DNA from: Ryuthela nishihirai
Lineage: Eukaryota > Arthropoda > Arachnida > Araneae > Heptathelidae
Length of the DNA: 64,000 bases
Assembly: GCA_038380435.1 (NCBI GenBank)
Contig: JAWZYU010000706.1
Location: forward strand, 1 to 64,000
Direction: 5' to 3'
Made by a program: the position numbers and the translations under genes
Shown here: positions 44,790 to 54,214 of the stretch, in pieces
How positions within the stretch are numbered: the first letter of the stretch is position 1
Layout of the letters: the number at the start of each line of letters is the position of its first letter
The notes under the pieces: generated by a model
What the model saw: the letters and a program-made list of their open reading frames with translations, nothing else
The model's database searches: none
Told to the model about the DNA's origin: nothing

Positions 44790-45195
44790 CTTTGTGACCT
44801 GGCCATTTAGCCCATTGTGCGGGAGAAAACTGCCGCTCAGAGGTAAAACAACTCCAACGTTAAAGAACTCATTTTATAGCCTTCGTGGGAGGCTGCCATC
44901 TGTCACCTAAAAGCTGTGCAATGGATATCCTCCTTACAACTTTCTCTGAGCCTTTGGGGTCCTTGTGACCTGGCGATTTTGTCCATCGTGTGGAAAAAAG
45001 TGACCTTCAGAGGTAAAATATTCCAACGTTAAAGAATACGCTGGATAGCTTTAACGAGAGGTACTATCTGTCTCCTAAAAGATGTCCAGTGGATATCCTA
45101 CCCGCAACTTTCTCTGAGCATTTGGAGTCTTGTGACCTGGTCATTTAGCCTATTGAGTGAAAAAGGTGACCTTCAGATGTAAAATATTCTAACCT
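44790..45195 (+). mobile_element. Tandem SINE2 3' modules without a head (old)
   Basis: A partial module and two full diverged modules, each starting at ACGTTAAAGAA(C/T) (44858, 45027) and ending AGGTAAAA.A. No tRNA-like head is present. Confidence 0.75.
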
Positions 45196-45293
45196 TAAAA
45201 AGCACTCCGTAAATTGCATAAAATTTGACGTCACACGACGATCTGTGCGTCACGTGACACGATCTGGCAACCGCCGTGTCACGTCACACGACG

Positions 45294-45507
45294 GTAGCCA
45301 GATCACAAATTTCTAAAAAAAATCGTTGCCAGATATTTTTTTCTGAACTCTGTAATCAACCATAGTGTTCGGATATTTTTTGGAGCGACTGTACAAGAAG
45401 GTTGCCAGATCACTAATTTGTAAAAAAAAAACGTTGCCAGATATTTTTTTCTTAATTCTGTAATCAACACTATTGTTCGAATACTTTTTTGAGCCACTGT
45501 ACTCTCA
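45294..45507. repeat. Two tandem Tc1-like termini (~108 bp each)
   Basis: Both contain GCCAGATCAC..ATTT.TAAAAAAAA, CGTTGCCAGATATTTTTTTC and TGTTCG.ATA.TTTTTT.GAGC.ACTGTAC. The complement of each end is ACAGT.GCTC.AAAAA, a Tc1-type end, also seen at 39693-39760. Confidence 0.7.
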
Positions 45508-45750
45508 CAACCTCTAGATGTACTTTCCTGTACCAACATGACGATGTTCCCATCCACAAAGCGATTACATTAGGGAATGGTTTGATGAGAGGAATGTGGA
45601 AGAACTTGACTGGCCTGCACAGAGCCCTGATCTAAACCCCATTGAACACTTTTTGGATGAATTGGAACTCCGACTGCGAGTCAGGCCGACCAGCCAGACA
45701 TCAGTGATCGGCATCACTAATCCTCTTGTAGCATTCATTTCAACTTCATC
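45508..45750 (+). pseudogene. Tc1 transposase C-terminal fragment
   Basis: Frame at about 45596-45720: VEELDWPAQSPDLNPIEHF followed by LDELELRLRVRPTSQTS, the last catalytic region of Tc1 transposases (SPDLNPIEH, with the acidic residue of the LWDELE-type motif). The upstream QHDDVPIHK-type block is in another frame. It is adjacent to the Tc1-like termini. Confidence 0.8.
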
Positions 45751-45774
45751 TTTCGAACTCCTAAGTGACTTAGA

Positions 45775-46260
45775 GGCGGGTTTTGCTCAGTCGGTAGCGC
45801 TCCAGGCTCGTAATTTGTAGTTCCCAGGTTCGAGTCCCAGCTGGGTCAGCTTTGAGATTTAAATAAATAAATAAATACCCCCTCAAGCAGCTGCTTGCCA
45901 CAGAGGTCTGACAGGAGCCTGTCAGTTTATGTGCCACAGTAGAAGGTCTGAGAGGATGGATTTATTTCCGCAAAATTCCCCGCCCTGCCCACGGTCAGTA
46001 GGGAACACCGATGGGCTTGGAAAGGCCTCCATCCGTCCGATGGGACGTTAACCCATGGCCACGTGTGCAGGAGAGCCATACCCTGTGCACGTTAAAGAAC
46101 ACGCTGGATGGCTTTGACGAGAGGCTACCATCTGTCTTCCAACAACTTTTCCAATCTGTCCCCTACCCCAACCTTCTCTGAGCCTTCGGGGTACTTGTGA
46201 CCTGGTCATTTAGACCATGGTGTGAAAAAAGTGCCGCTCAGAGGTGAAACAACCCATCCC
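45775..46260 (+). mobile_element. SINE2 carrying a nested SINE1
   Basis: SINE2 head (GCTCAGTCGGTAGCGCTCC, B box GGTTCGAGTCC) runs to GAGATTTA, is interrupted by SINE1 (45862-45958), and resumes at ATTTCCGCAAAATTCCCCGCC to the AACAACCCATCCC tail. Confidence 0.92.
45862..45958 (-). mobile_element. 5'-truncated SINE1 nested in SINE2
   Basis: Minus-strand SINE1 3' part with CAAGCAGCTGCTTG and TGACAGG..CCTGTCA motifs and a tail seen as AAATAAATAAATA on plus. A short duplication GATTTA (45856-45861 and 45959-45964) flanks it, matching the SINE2 sequence GAGATTTATCTCC. Confidence 0.9.
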
Positions 46261-46354
46261 TAAGTGACTTAATTCTCATCCCGCGCTACATCTCGAGAGT
46301 CACGTACTCTCACAATCCCTCCATACACACATAAAAAATCTTCATGCGCTCATG

Positions 46355-46739
46355 GGTTGGGTTGTTTTACCTCTGAGCGGCACTTTTTTGCACACCATGG
46401 GCTAAATGGCAAGGTCACATGGACCCCGAAGACTTAGAGAAGGTTGGGGGAGGGGACCCACTGGAACAATTGTTGGGAGAAAGATGGTAGCCTCCCGTCA
46501 AGGCCATCCAGCGTGTTCTTTAACGTGCACAGAGTATGGCTCTCCCACACACGGGGCCACGGCTTAACATCCCATCCGACAGACGGCGGCCTTTCCAAGC
46601 CCATCGGTGTCCCCTACTGACCGTGGCCAAGGCGGGAAATTTTGGGGAAATAAATCTCAACGCTGACCCAGCTGGGACTCCAACCTGGGAACTACAGATT
46701 ACGAGCCTGGCGCGCTACCGACTGAGCCACCCCCGTCCC
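46355..46739 (-). mobile_element. SINE2 full length with imperfect 12-bp TSD
   Basis: CATGCGCTCATG (46343-46354) and CATGCATTCATG (46740-46751) flank it. Head, B box (one change, CTCCAACC on plus) and tail are present. Confidence 0.92.
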
Positions 46740-46885
46740 CATGCATTCATGAGCTACGAGATCAAACCAGAGTGGAAAATGGTTTTCTTGAAACACATCC
46801 GATCTTAACAACATCTGCTGCATCTCGTAAATATAGACCAATTCCAACAGCCGAACACAAGCCTAAAATCAACAAGATCAACTCC

Positions 46886-47110
46886 AACCATCGGTTGGAG
46901 TTGTGTATAGCAGGGTGCCAATGGACTCGAGCACTGGAACAGCGTTCTCTGGAGTGATGAATCACGCCTCACCATCTGGCAGTCTGACGGACGAGTCTGG
47001 GTGTGGAGGATGCCAGGTGAACTCTATCTGCTTGATTGTCGCATGTCAGCTGTGAAGTTTGGTGGAAGAAACTTCATCCTCTGGGGCTCTTTTTCTTGAT
47101 TAAACCTGAG
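46886..47110 (+). pseudogene. Tc1 transposase fragment with first catalytic Asp
   Basis: The frame around 46937-47090 reads HWNSVLWSDESRLTIWQSDG then RVWVWRMPGELYLLDC and VKFGGRNFILWGSF, the first catalytic Asp block (WSDES) of Tc1 transposases. No start or downstream catalytic residues. A perfect 11-bp inverted repeat (CAACTCCAACC / GGTTGGAGTTG, 3-nt loop) lies at 46879-46903. Confidence 0.85.
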
Positions 47111-47129
47111 AAGTTTTCTGCATCTATGA

Positions 47130-47412
47130 AAAAGGAAATAATATTTTTCATTCTTTGAGAGAGCAAGAAATTATTCCTTTAAGTTAAAAAGTGATCACCC
47201 AACTATCAGAGATAGTTGGACACTAACAGTCAAAAATTTGTAACCGTTATGGAGATACGTCGCGAATCACCAGGAGGCAAGAATTAAGAGAGGGATTCAT
47301 ATTGACCGAGAGCGCAATGGAGGAGGGAGAGCTGGAAAGAGAGCAGCCGCCACAAGGTACGTGTGGGAACTTTTATACACAGGGCTCAACTTTGTGTCAT
47401 TTTTAGTTAGAG
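47130..47412 (+). repeat. Family D copy, left flank of the foldback element
   Basis: It matches 49505-49730 in direct orientation and the complement of 13400-13665. It ends at AGTTAGAG, exactly where the foldback element begins. Confidence 0.8.
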
Positions 47413-49492
47413 CAGTGGTTATCAAACTTTTATACTGGAATCGAACTTTTACTCTGGAAATGTGTATGTAACTGGCGTACCCCTTGTATAGATAAATAAA
47501 ACTATAGTTATAGTATAACAATGGGAATAAAACAAAACATATATATCAGTGGTTCTCAACGTTTTATGCTTCACGTGCCCCCTGGAAATGTGTATGTAAC
47601 TGGCGTACCCCTTGTATAGATAGATAAAACTATAGTTATAGTATAACAATGGGAATAAAATGAAACATATATATCAGTGGTTCTCAACCTTTTATGCTTC
47701 ACGTGCCCCCTGGAAATGTGTATGTAACTGGCGTACCCCTTGTATAGATAGATAAAACTATAGTTATAGTATAACAATGGGAATAAAATAAAACATATAT
47801 ATCAGTCGTTCTCAACCTTTTATGTTTCACGTGCCCCCTGGAAATGTGTATGTAACTGGCGTACCCCTTGTATAGATAGATAAAACTATAGTTATAGTAT
47901 AACAATGGGAATAAAGTAAAACATATATATCAGTGGTTCTCAACATTTTATGCTTCATGTGCCCCCTGGAAATGTGTATGTAACTGGCGTACCCCTTGTA
48001 TAGATAGATAAAACTATAGTTATAGTATAACAATGGGAATAAAATAAAACATATATATCAGTGGTTCTCAACCTTTTATGCTTCACGTGCCCCCTGGAAA
48101 TGTGTATATAACTGGCGTACCCCTTGTATAGATAGATAAAACTATAGTTATAGTATAACAATGGGAATAAAATAAAACATATATATCAGTGGTTCTCAAC
48201 CTTTATGCTTCACGTGCCCCCTGGAAATGTGTATGTAACTGGCGTACCCCTTGTATAGATAGATAAAACTATAGTTATATTATAACAATGGGAATAGAAT
48301 AAAACATATCTATCAGTGGTTCTCAACCTTTTATGCTTCACGTGCCCCCTGGAAATGTGTATGTAACTGGCGTACCCCTTGCATAGATAGATAAAACTAA
48401 AGTTATATTATAACAATGGGAATAAAATAAAATAAAACATATATATCAGTGGTTCTCAACATTTTATGCTTCACGTGCCCCCTGGAAATGTGTATGTAAC
48501 TAGCGTACCCCTTGTATAGGGGGCACGTGAAGCATAAAAGTTTGAGAACCACTGATATATATGTTTTATTTTATTCCCATTGTTATACTATAACTATAGT
48601 TTTATCTATCTATACAAGGGGTACGCCAGTTGCATACACATTTCCAGGGGGCACGTGAAGCATAAAAGTTTGAGAACCACTGATATATATGTTTTATTTT
48701 ATTCCCATTGTTATACTATAACTATAGTTTTATCTATCTATACAAGGGGTACGCCAGTTACATACACATTTCCAGGGGGCACGTGAAGCATAAAAGGTTG
48801 AGAACCACTGATATATATATATTATTTTTATGCCATTGTTATCCTATAACTATAGTTTTATCTATCTTAACAAGGGGTACGCCAGTTACATAGACATTTC
48901 CAGGGGGCACGTGAAGCATAAATGGTTGAGAACCACTGATATACATGTTTTATTTTATTCCCATTGTTATACTATAACTATAGTTTTATCTATCTATACA
49001 AGGGGTACGCCAGTTACATACACATTTCCAGGGGGCACGTGAAGCATAAAAGGTTGAGAACCACTGATATATATGTTTTATTTTATTCCCATTGTTATAC
49101 TATAACTATAGTTTTATCTATCTATACAAGGGGTACGCCAGTTATATACACATTTCCAGGGGGCACGTGAAGCATAAAAGGTTGAGAACCACTGATATAT
49201 ATGTTTTATTTTATTCCTATTGTTATACTATAACTATAGTTTTATCTATCTATGCAAGGGGTACGCCAGTTACATACACGTTTCCAGGGGGCACGTGAAG
49301 CATAAAAGGTTGAAAACCACTGATATATATGTTTTATTTTATTCCCATTGTTATACTATAACTATAGTTTTATCTATCTACAAATATATAACATCTATAT
49401 TTATATAAATATATAACACTGTCTAGCGACTTTTAAACTCTCACTGCGAACCCCAAAATATTTTACGGCGTATTCCATGTTGAGAACAGCTG
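47413..49492. mobile_element. Foldback-like element: inverted arrays of a 128-bp hAT-end unit
   Basis: The left arm (47413-48505) holds about eight tandem units of ~128 bp. Each contains CAGTGGTTCTCAACCTTTTA (a hAT-type terminal sequence) and CACGTGCCCCCTGGAAATG. The right arm (48519-49430) holds about seven units in inverted order. The switch is at 48519: ...CCCTTGTATA then GGGGGCACGTGAAGC. Outer ends read CAGTGGTTATCAA (left) and the complement CAGCTGTTCTCAA (right). Arms are nearly identical over ~0.9 kb, so the DNA can fold into a giant hairpin. No transposase inside, and no matching 8-bp TSD seen. The repeated 60-70-residue open frames are by-products of the unit. Confidence 0.88.
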
Positions 49493-49504
49493 CTATAATC
49501 TATG

Positions 49505-49860
49505 AAGCGATCACCCCAAAATCGGAGGATGTGGGACATTAACTGTTAAAAATTTGGGACCGTTACGGAGATGCGTCGGGAGCCACCAGGAGAGGCAAAA
49601 GTTAAGAGAGGAATGATATTAACGGAGAGCGCATGGAACGGAGGAAGAGCTGAAAAGAGTGCTGCCGCCACGAGGTGTGGGAGGGAACGTTTAGACACAA
49701 GACTCGTCGTTGTGTCATTATGAGTTAGAGAAACAAAAAATTCTATATTGGAAAATTATGAGGAAAATTGTGAGGAAAATAATTTTGCGATAAAAACAAT
49801 TGGCGGTAGTTTCAATGGAAGACGTACGAAATTATTGATGATTATTTTATAAACGTTTAT
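49505..49860 (+). repeat. Family D copy, right flank of the foldback element
   Basis: Direct repeat of 47186-47412 (blocks CGATCACCC, GACCGTTACGGAGATGCGTCG, CCACCAGGAG, GAGAGCGCA.GGA, GCCGCCACGAGGT, GTGTCATTATGAGTTAGAG), continuing into AAATTATGAGGAAAA sequence also seen at 41530. Confidence 0.8.
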
Positions 49861-49959
49861 TATTTTTAATTTTTAGCAGTAAACGTTCCAGAGTCATGTA
49901 TCAATAATATAAAAATAAATATCAATAATAAAGAATACAGTCATGTATTAATTAGATGT

Positions 49960-50995
49960 CAAACATCAGCTGATAAATTCAATGGGAAAAAAAGGTTGTA
50001 AATTTCATGTTGCAACAACTTTATTGTTAACATGTACATTTATGATAAATTTTATTTCAGATATTTTTACCTTATCCACTATAATAATATGCTAACATTT
50101 TAAAGCAATCTGATGGTCAGATCGTCAAATCAAATTATGAATTGAAATGTATTTTTAACCGATTATGAGAAGATTGGTTTTGGATGAATGGCAACTTCAC
50201 CCTCTCATTAAAAAAGTTCGTAAATTGTCATTTTGCGCAACATTCTAAATTTCGAACCACGGTACCGATGACATTTTTTAAGTTTGGTCCATCGAATGAC
50301 AGAAAGATGGAATAATAATTAAATATAGGAAAGTGTGCTGTGAAATACTTACCGGAATAGATGCATCAGTTGACTAAATGTCGAAATTCGTAACTGAAAT
50401 ATTGCATTTTACTAGATTATCAGAAGATTAGTTTTCATTGAGTGGCAACTTGATAGAACGGTTACAGTTACCACTTTAGAATTTTTCATTTCAATCTCCG
50501 CTTCGGCAGAGATCTTCCTCGAACTGGTACCCGAGCCCCAGACTGTGATGGACTAAACGAAAAAAATAAAACTTCTAACCTTATGTCTAAAGTTTATACA
50601 GGTAGCTCTTGTTAACTGTAAAAAGCTGACAAGCTTAACAAAAGTAACAATCGAGATTATTATTTTTCTCCTTTTTTATGTCATATGTTTTTACAAAAAC
50701 ATTGAAGTCTCATCACGAATACTTCAGCCGAATTATTATTCCATGCCATGTAATAGACTATATAACTGATATCACACGTATTCAAAAACACAAACTGCGA
50801 ATAAATGTATTTTTACAAATTTTCAATTCTATTTGGATATTTGACAATCGATTGCGAATTCAAAATAAATAAACAAACTCTAAATGAACTGAATTAATAA
50901 TAACGGCAATAAAATTACATGAATCATAAACAATTTCTTAAAAAATCACACAAAACACTAATATGCTATCAATCAGTATAAACTAACTAACTGCT
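49960..50995 (-). repeat. Family C copy, long
   Basis: Same block order as 41878-42990: GATCGTCAAATCAAA, CGATTATGAGAAGATTGG, GAAATACTTACCGGAATAGAT, CAATCTCCGCTTCGGCAGAG, CATTGAAGTCTCATCACGAA, ATATGCTATCAATCAGTATAA. Non-coding. Confidence 0.85.
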
Positions 50996-50999
50996 AACC

Positions 51000-51470
51000 T
51001 CATAGTTCCTGTGAACGGTCCTATGATGGCATTCTCGAAAATTCTGCACTCCGAACATGATGGCAACAGTTCGGTGAAGACCCTTTCCTCTACCAACAGG
51101 ATGACGTTCCTGTCCACAAAGCGAGGACCATGCGGGAATGGTTTCATGAGAGGGATGTCGAAGAACTTGACTGGTCTGCACAGATCCTGGATCTCAACAC
51201 CATGGAACACTTTTGGGATGAATTGGAACTCGGACTGCGAGCCAGACCGACCTCCCAGACATCAGTGACCGGCATCGCTAATGCTCTTGTGGCAGAAAGG
51301 CAGGCAATTCTAGCAGCAACGTAACAAAATCTAGGGGGAAGCATTTCCCGCAGACTGGGGGGTTGTGGTAGCACCAAATGTTGTACCAACGAGACATTAA
51401 TTCCTTTCATACTACAGGAGGTTATGGTTGAACGACTGTCTGGATACGTTTGTTCATAGAGTATATTTGA
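51000..51470 (+). pseudogene. Tc1 transposase C-terminal fragment
   Basis: The frame around 51080-51324 reads FLYQQDDVPVHKARTMREWF, VEELDWSAQILDLNTMEHFW and DELELGLRARPTSQTS, ending AERQAILAAT and TAA. The second catalytic Asp (QQDD.PVHK) and the third-residue region (WDELE) are recognisable, but PNPIEH is mutated (NTMEH). The N-terminal half is missing. Confidence 0.85.
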
Positions 51471-51476
51471 TAAGTA

Positions 51477-52026
51477 CCGAGTGATCCAAAAGTAAGAGAA
51501 AAACTTAAAATGCAATAATTAGAAAAGTATAGACAGTAGCACGATGCGGTTTTCACAGAAAGACATGGAATTCTTTTAAAAACGAAAAATTTAATTGCCA
51601 GAATAGTAACATTTGTCACCGACAGGTGGCGCTTCAGTTGTGAGGTAGTTTATACAGTGGCGCAGCGTAGTTCGCAACGCATCTAGGATTACAAATTTCA
51701 ATGTGACGGCCGTCATTCATGAGAATCGCTGTCAGACGTGGCACGACACTCTGCACAGCATCGAAGAGGGTTTCAGCTGTAATTCCTGTCACATGATGGC
51801 GAACAGCTTCTTTCAGCATGGTCAATGACGTCGGCCGACCTCTGTACACCGCTACAGTGCCACCTGTCAGGGACAAATGTAAGTTACTATTCTGGCAACA
51901 AAATGTTTCGTTATTAAAAAAATCCCATGTCTTTCTGTGCATTTCTGTGAAAACCGCATCGTGCTACTGTCTGTACTTCTCGAATTATTGAATTTTTACT
52001 TTTTCTGTTACTATTGGATCACCCTG
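51477..52026. mobile_element. ~550-bp element with ~150-bp terminal inverted repeats
   Basis: 51480-51640 is inverted at 51860-52026: both arms share GTGATCCAA.AGTAA, ACAGTAGCACGATGCGGTTT, CAGAAAGACATGG.AT and GCCAGAATAGTAAC. Between them a minus-strand frame (51942-51634) reads GRPTSLTMLKEAVRHHV, TGITAETLFDAV and NDGRHIE, the C-terminal end typical of mariner-type transposases. This looks like an internally deleted, non-autonomous derivative. Confidence 0.8.
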
Positions 52027-52035
52027 TTCATCCCG

Positions 52036-52336
52036 TATCACTTCTGAATCCCACTGCTCTTCACGCAGTTGTCCATCAACCAGATTCTTAATTCTGTTAA
52101 GAACAACCATGAAAGGACATTATCTGGAGCACAAAGTAGACTGATACCCGTCTAGTTATCAGAAGATCTGCGATTAACATTTTTAAAAATAGGTATAATA
52201 ATACCTCTGATAATATTCTTAGGAACAATACCTTTATCATTAAAGATATCAAGCATTTCCGTCAACCATGTGATAACAGACACATTCCCAACTTTAAGCA
52301 TTTCGACAGTAATTTCACCTAACCTTAGATTTTCTG
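52036..52336 (-). pseudogene. RTE LINE fragment, RT fingers region
   Basis: On the minus strand it matches about 22680-22990 of the intact RTE: GEITVEMLKVGNVSVITW, DKGIVPKNIIRGIIIPIFK and the RNQL/LREEQ region. Several stops and frame changes. Confidence 0.85.
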
Positions 52337-52395
52337 TAAACAGAGAAAACGAAATATTTTTTCTTATTCTCATAATTGTAAAATAAATATTTTCC

Positions 52396-52609
52396 GCCGT
52401 CCCGTGGCCGAGTGGTTAGCGCTCTTGGCTACTGATCTACGGGACCTGGGCTCTAGCCCCGGGTAAGGCATGGATGTTCGTGTTGTTTTTCTGCTGAGGT
52501 CCTGCCATCCTCTCAGACCTTCTACTCTGGCATATAAACTGACAAGCTCCTGTCAGACCTCTGTCGCAAGCAGCTGCTTGAGGGCATATTTATTTATTTT
52601 TATTATATT
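52396..52609 (+). mobile_element. SINE1, most complete copy, 12-bp TSD
   Basis: TAAATATTTTCC at 52384-52395 and 52610-52621 flanks it. The head CCCGTGGCCGAGTGGTTAGC is Ser-tRNA-like (A box). The B box region is CTGGGCTCTAGCCCCGGG. The body and terminal CAAGCAGCTGCTTGAGGG run into an ATTTATTTATTTTTATT tail. It defines the family ends: about 214 bp. Confidence 0.95.
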
Positions 52610-52649
52610 TAAATATTTTCCTTTTTATTTTTAATTAATTACATTTTTT

Positions 52650-52760
52650 CATCATCATCGTCGTCGTCGTAAACATCATCACACAGCCATAGGCGTCGGA
52701 GGTCCAACCAGATCTGGCAATTTAATTCTCGAAGCATATTTGTCCTGAGTGTTCTGCATT
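52650..52760 (-). pseudogene. RTE LINE 3' end fragment
   Basis: On the minus strand: ACTCAGGACAAATATGCTTC, GAGAATTAAATTGCCAG, ATCTGGTTGGACCTCCG and CCTATGGCTG followed by ATGATG / ACGACG tail repeats, matching 24070-24160. The intervening RT part is missing; SINE1 lies between this and the 52036-52336 piece. Confidence 0.85.
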
Positions 52761-53221
52761 CATTTTCATATATACGCAGAACGATAACAAAAGTGTCCTT
52801 TCTGAAGCATTGTCGGCACAGGGACCAAAGACTTGCGAGCCACATCCGGTGGATTCTGGTTGGCTCCAGAATTTACCTTCTCGTGTGCTGTCCGGTATTC
52901 ATACAAGCGGTGATGACATCTCTAGAGACTGCAACTTCCGCTGTGCCTCGACGTGCAAAGGCGCTGCTACCACCAAATGCATCCCTAGGGAGCGATCAAG
53001 ACCATAACAACTAAACGTTCCTGGAAAAGAAACGACCCACGTGGTAGAGAGTGCAACATCAAAGAACTCTCAAGCCCTTGCTAATATTTGTTCCTTCTGA
53101 TTGGCGGATGCTTACCACTGGAAGGGGCAGATGATACCTTTCGTCAGGAGGAAGTTAGAGGGGAGACTGTTTTATGCGCAGAGATGAGAAACGTTAATAA
53201 TATATAATAAATAATGTATAA
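52761..53221. other. No gene seen
   Basis: Moderate GC, no recognised domain in any frame, no match noticed elsewhere in the window. Confidence 0.35.
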
Positions 53222-54152
53222 TAAATAACCAGGTCCTTGTGACTTGGTCATTTAGACCATGGTGTGCAAAAAAGAGCCCCTCATAGGTAAAACAACCCCA
53301 CGTTAAACAACACGATGGACGGCCTTGACGGAAGGCTACCATATGTCTTCCAACAGCTGTTCCAGTGGGTCTCCTCCTTCAACCTTCTCTGAGCCTTCGG
53401 GGTTCTTGTGTCCTGGCCATTTCGCCCATGGTGTGCAAAAAAGTGCCGCACAGAGCTAAAAGAACCCAACGTCAAAGAACACGCTGGATAGCCTTGACCG
53501 GAGGCTACCATCTGTCTCCCAACAGCTGTTCCATTGGGTCCTCTCCCCCAACCTTCTCTGAGCCTTCGGGGTCCTTCTAAAATGGTGATTTAGCCCATGG
53601 TTTGGAAAAAAGTGTCGCTCAAAGGTAAAACAACCCAACGTTAAAGAACACGATGGATGGCCTTGACCGGAGGCTACCATCTGTCTCCTAACAGCTGTTC
53701 CAGTGGGTCCTCTCCCCCAACCTTCTCTGAGCCTTCGGGGTCCTTGTGACCTGGTCATCTAGTCCATGGTGTGGAAAAAAGTGCCGCTAAGAGGTAAAAA
53801 ATACAACGTTAAAGAACACGCTGGATGGCCTTGACGGGAGGCTACCATCTATCTTCCAACAGCTGTTCCAGTGGGTCCCCTCCACCAACCATCTCTGAGC
53901 CTTAGGGGTCATTGTGACCTGGACATTTAGCAATTGTGTGCGAAAAAGTGCCGCTCAGAGGTAAAATAATCCAACAATAAAGAACACACTGAATGGCCTT
54001 GACGGGAGGCTACCATCTGTCTCCCAAGAGCTGTTCCAGTGGGTCCCCTCCACCAACCATCTCTGAGCCTTAGGGGTCCTTGTGACCTGGCCGTTTAGCC
54101 CATGGTGTGGAAAAAAGTGCCGCTCAGAGGTGAAACAACCCAACCCAAAACA
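53222..54152 (+). mobile_element. Headless array of SINE2 3' modules (five plus a partial)
   Basis: It begins inside a module (CAGGTCCTTGTGACTTGGTC). Five further modules start near 53301, 53471, 53640, 53808 and 53977 (period 168-170 bp), and the array ends AACAACCCAACCCAAAACA. No tRNA-like head is adjacent, so it could not retrotranspose as it stands. Confidence 0.88.
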
Positions 54153-54214
54153 CTCTCAATTAAAACAGATCAAATCGTGTGCTGTCTTCATAATCATGTT
54201 ACTGGTATAGGAAC

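Noticed and set aside
47297..49408. Series of 60-70 codon open frames starting MLYYNYSFIYLYKGYAS
   Set aside because: Each is the same 128-bp repeat unit; spacing equals the unit and the orientation flips at the palindrome centre.
52761..53221. Possible exon in higher-GC sequence
   Set aside because: No frame with recognisable domain and no splice-supported structure could be assembled by eye.
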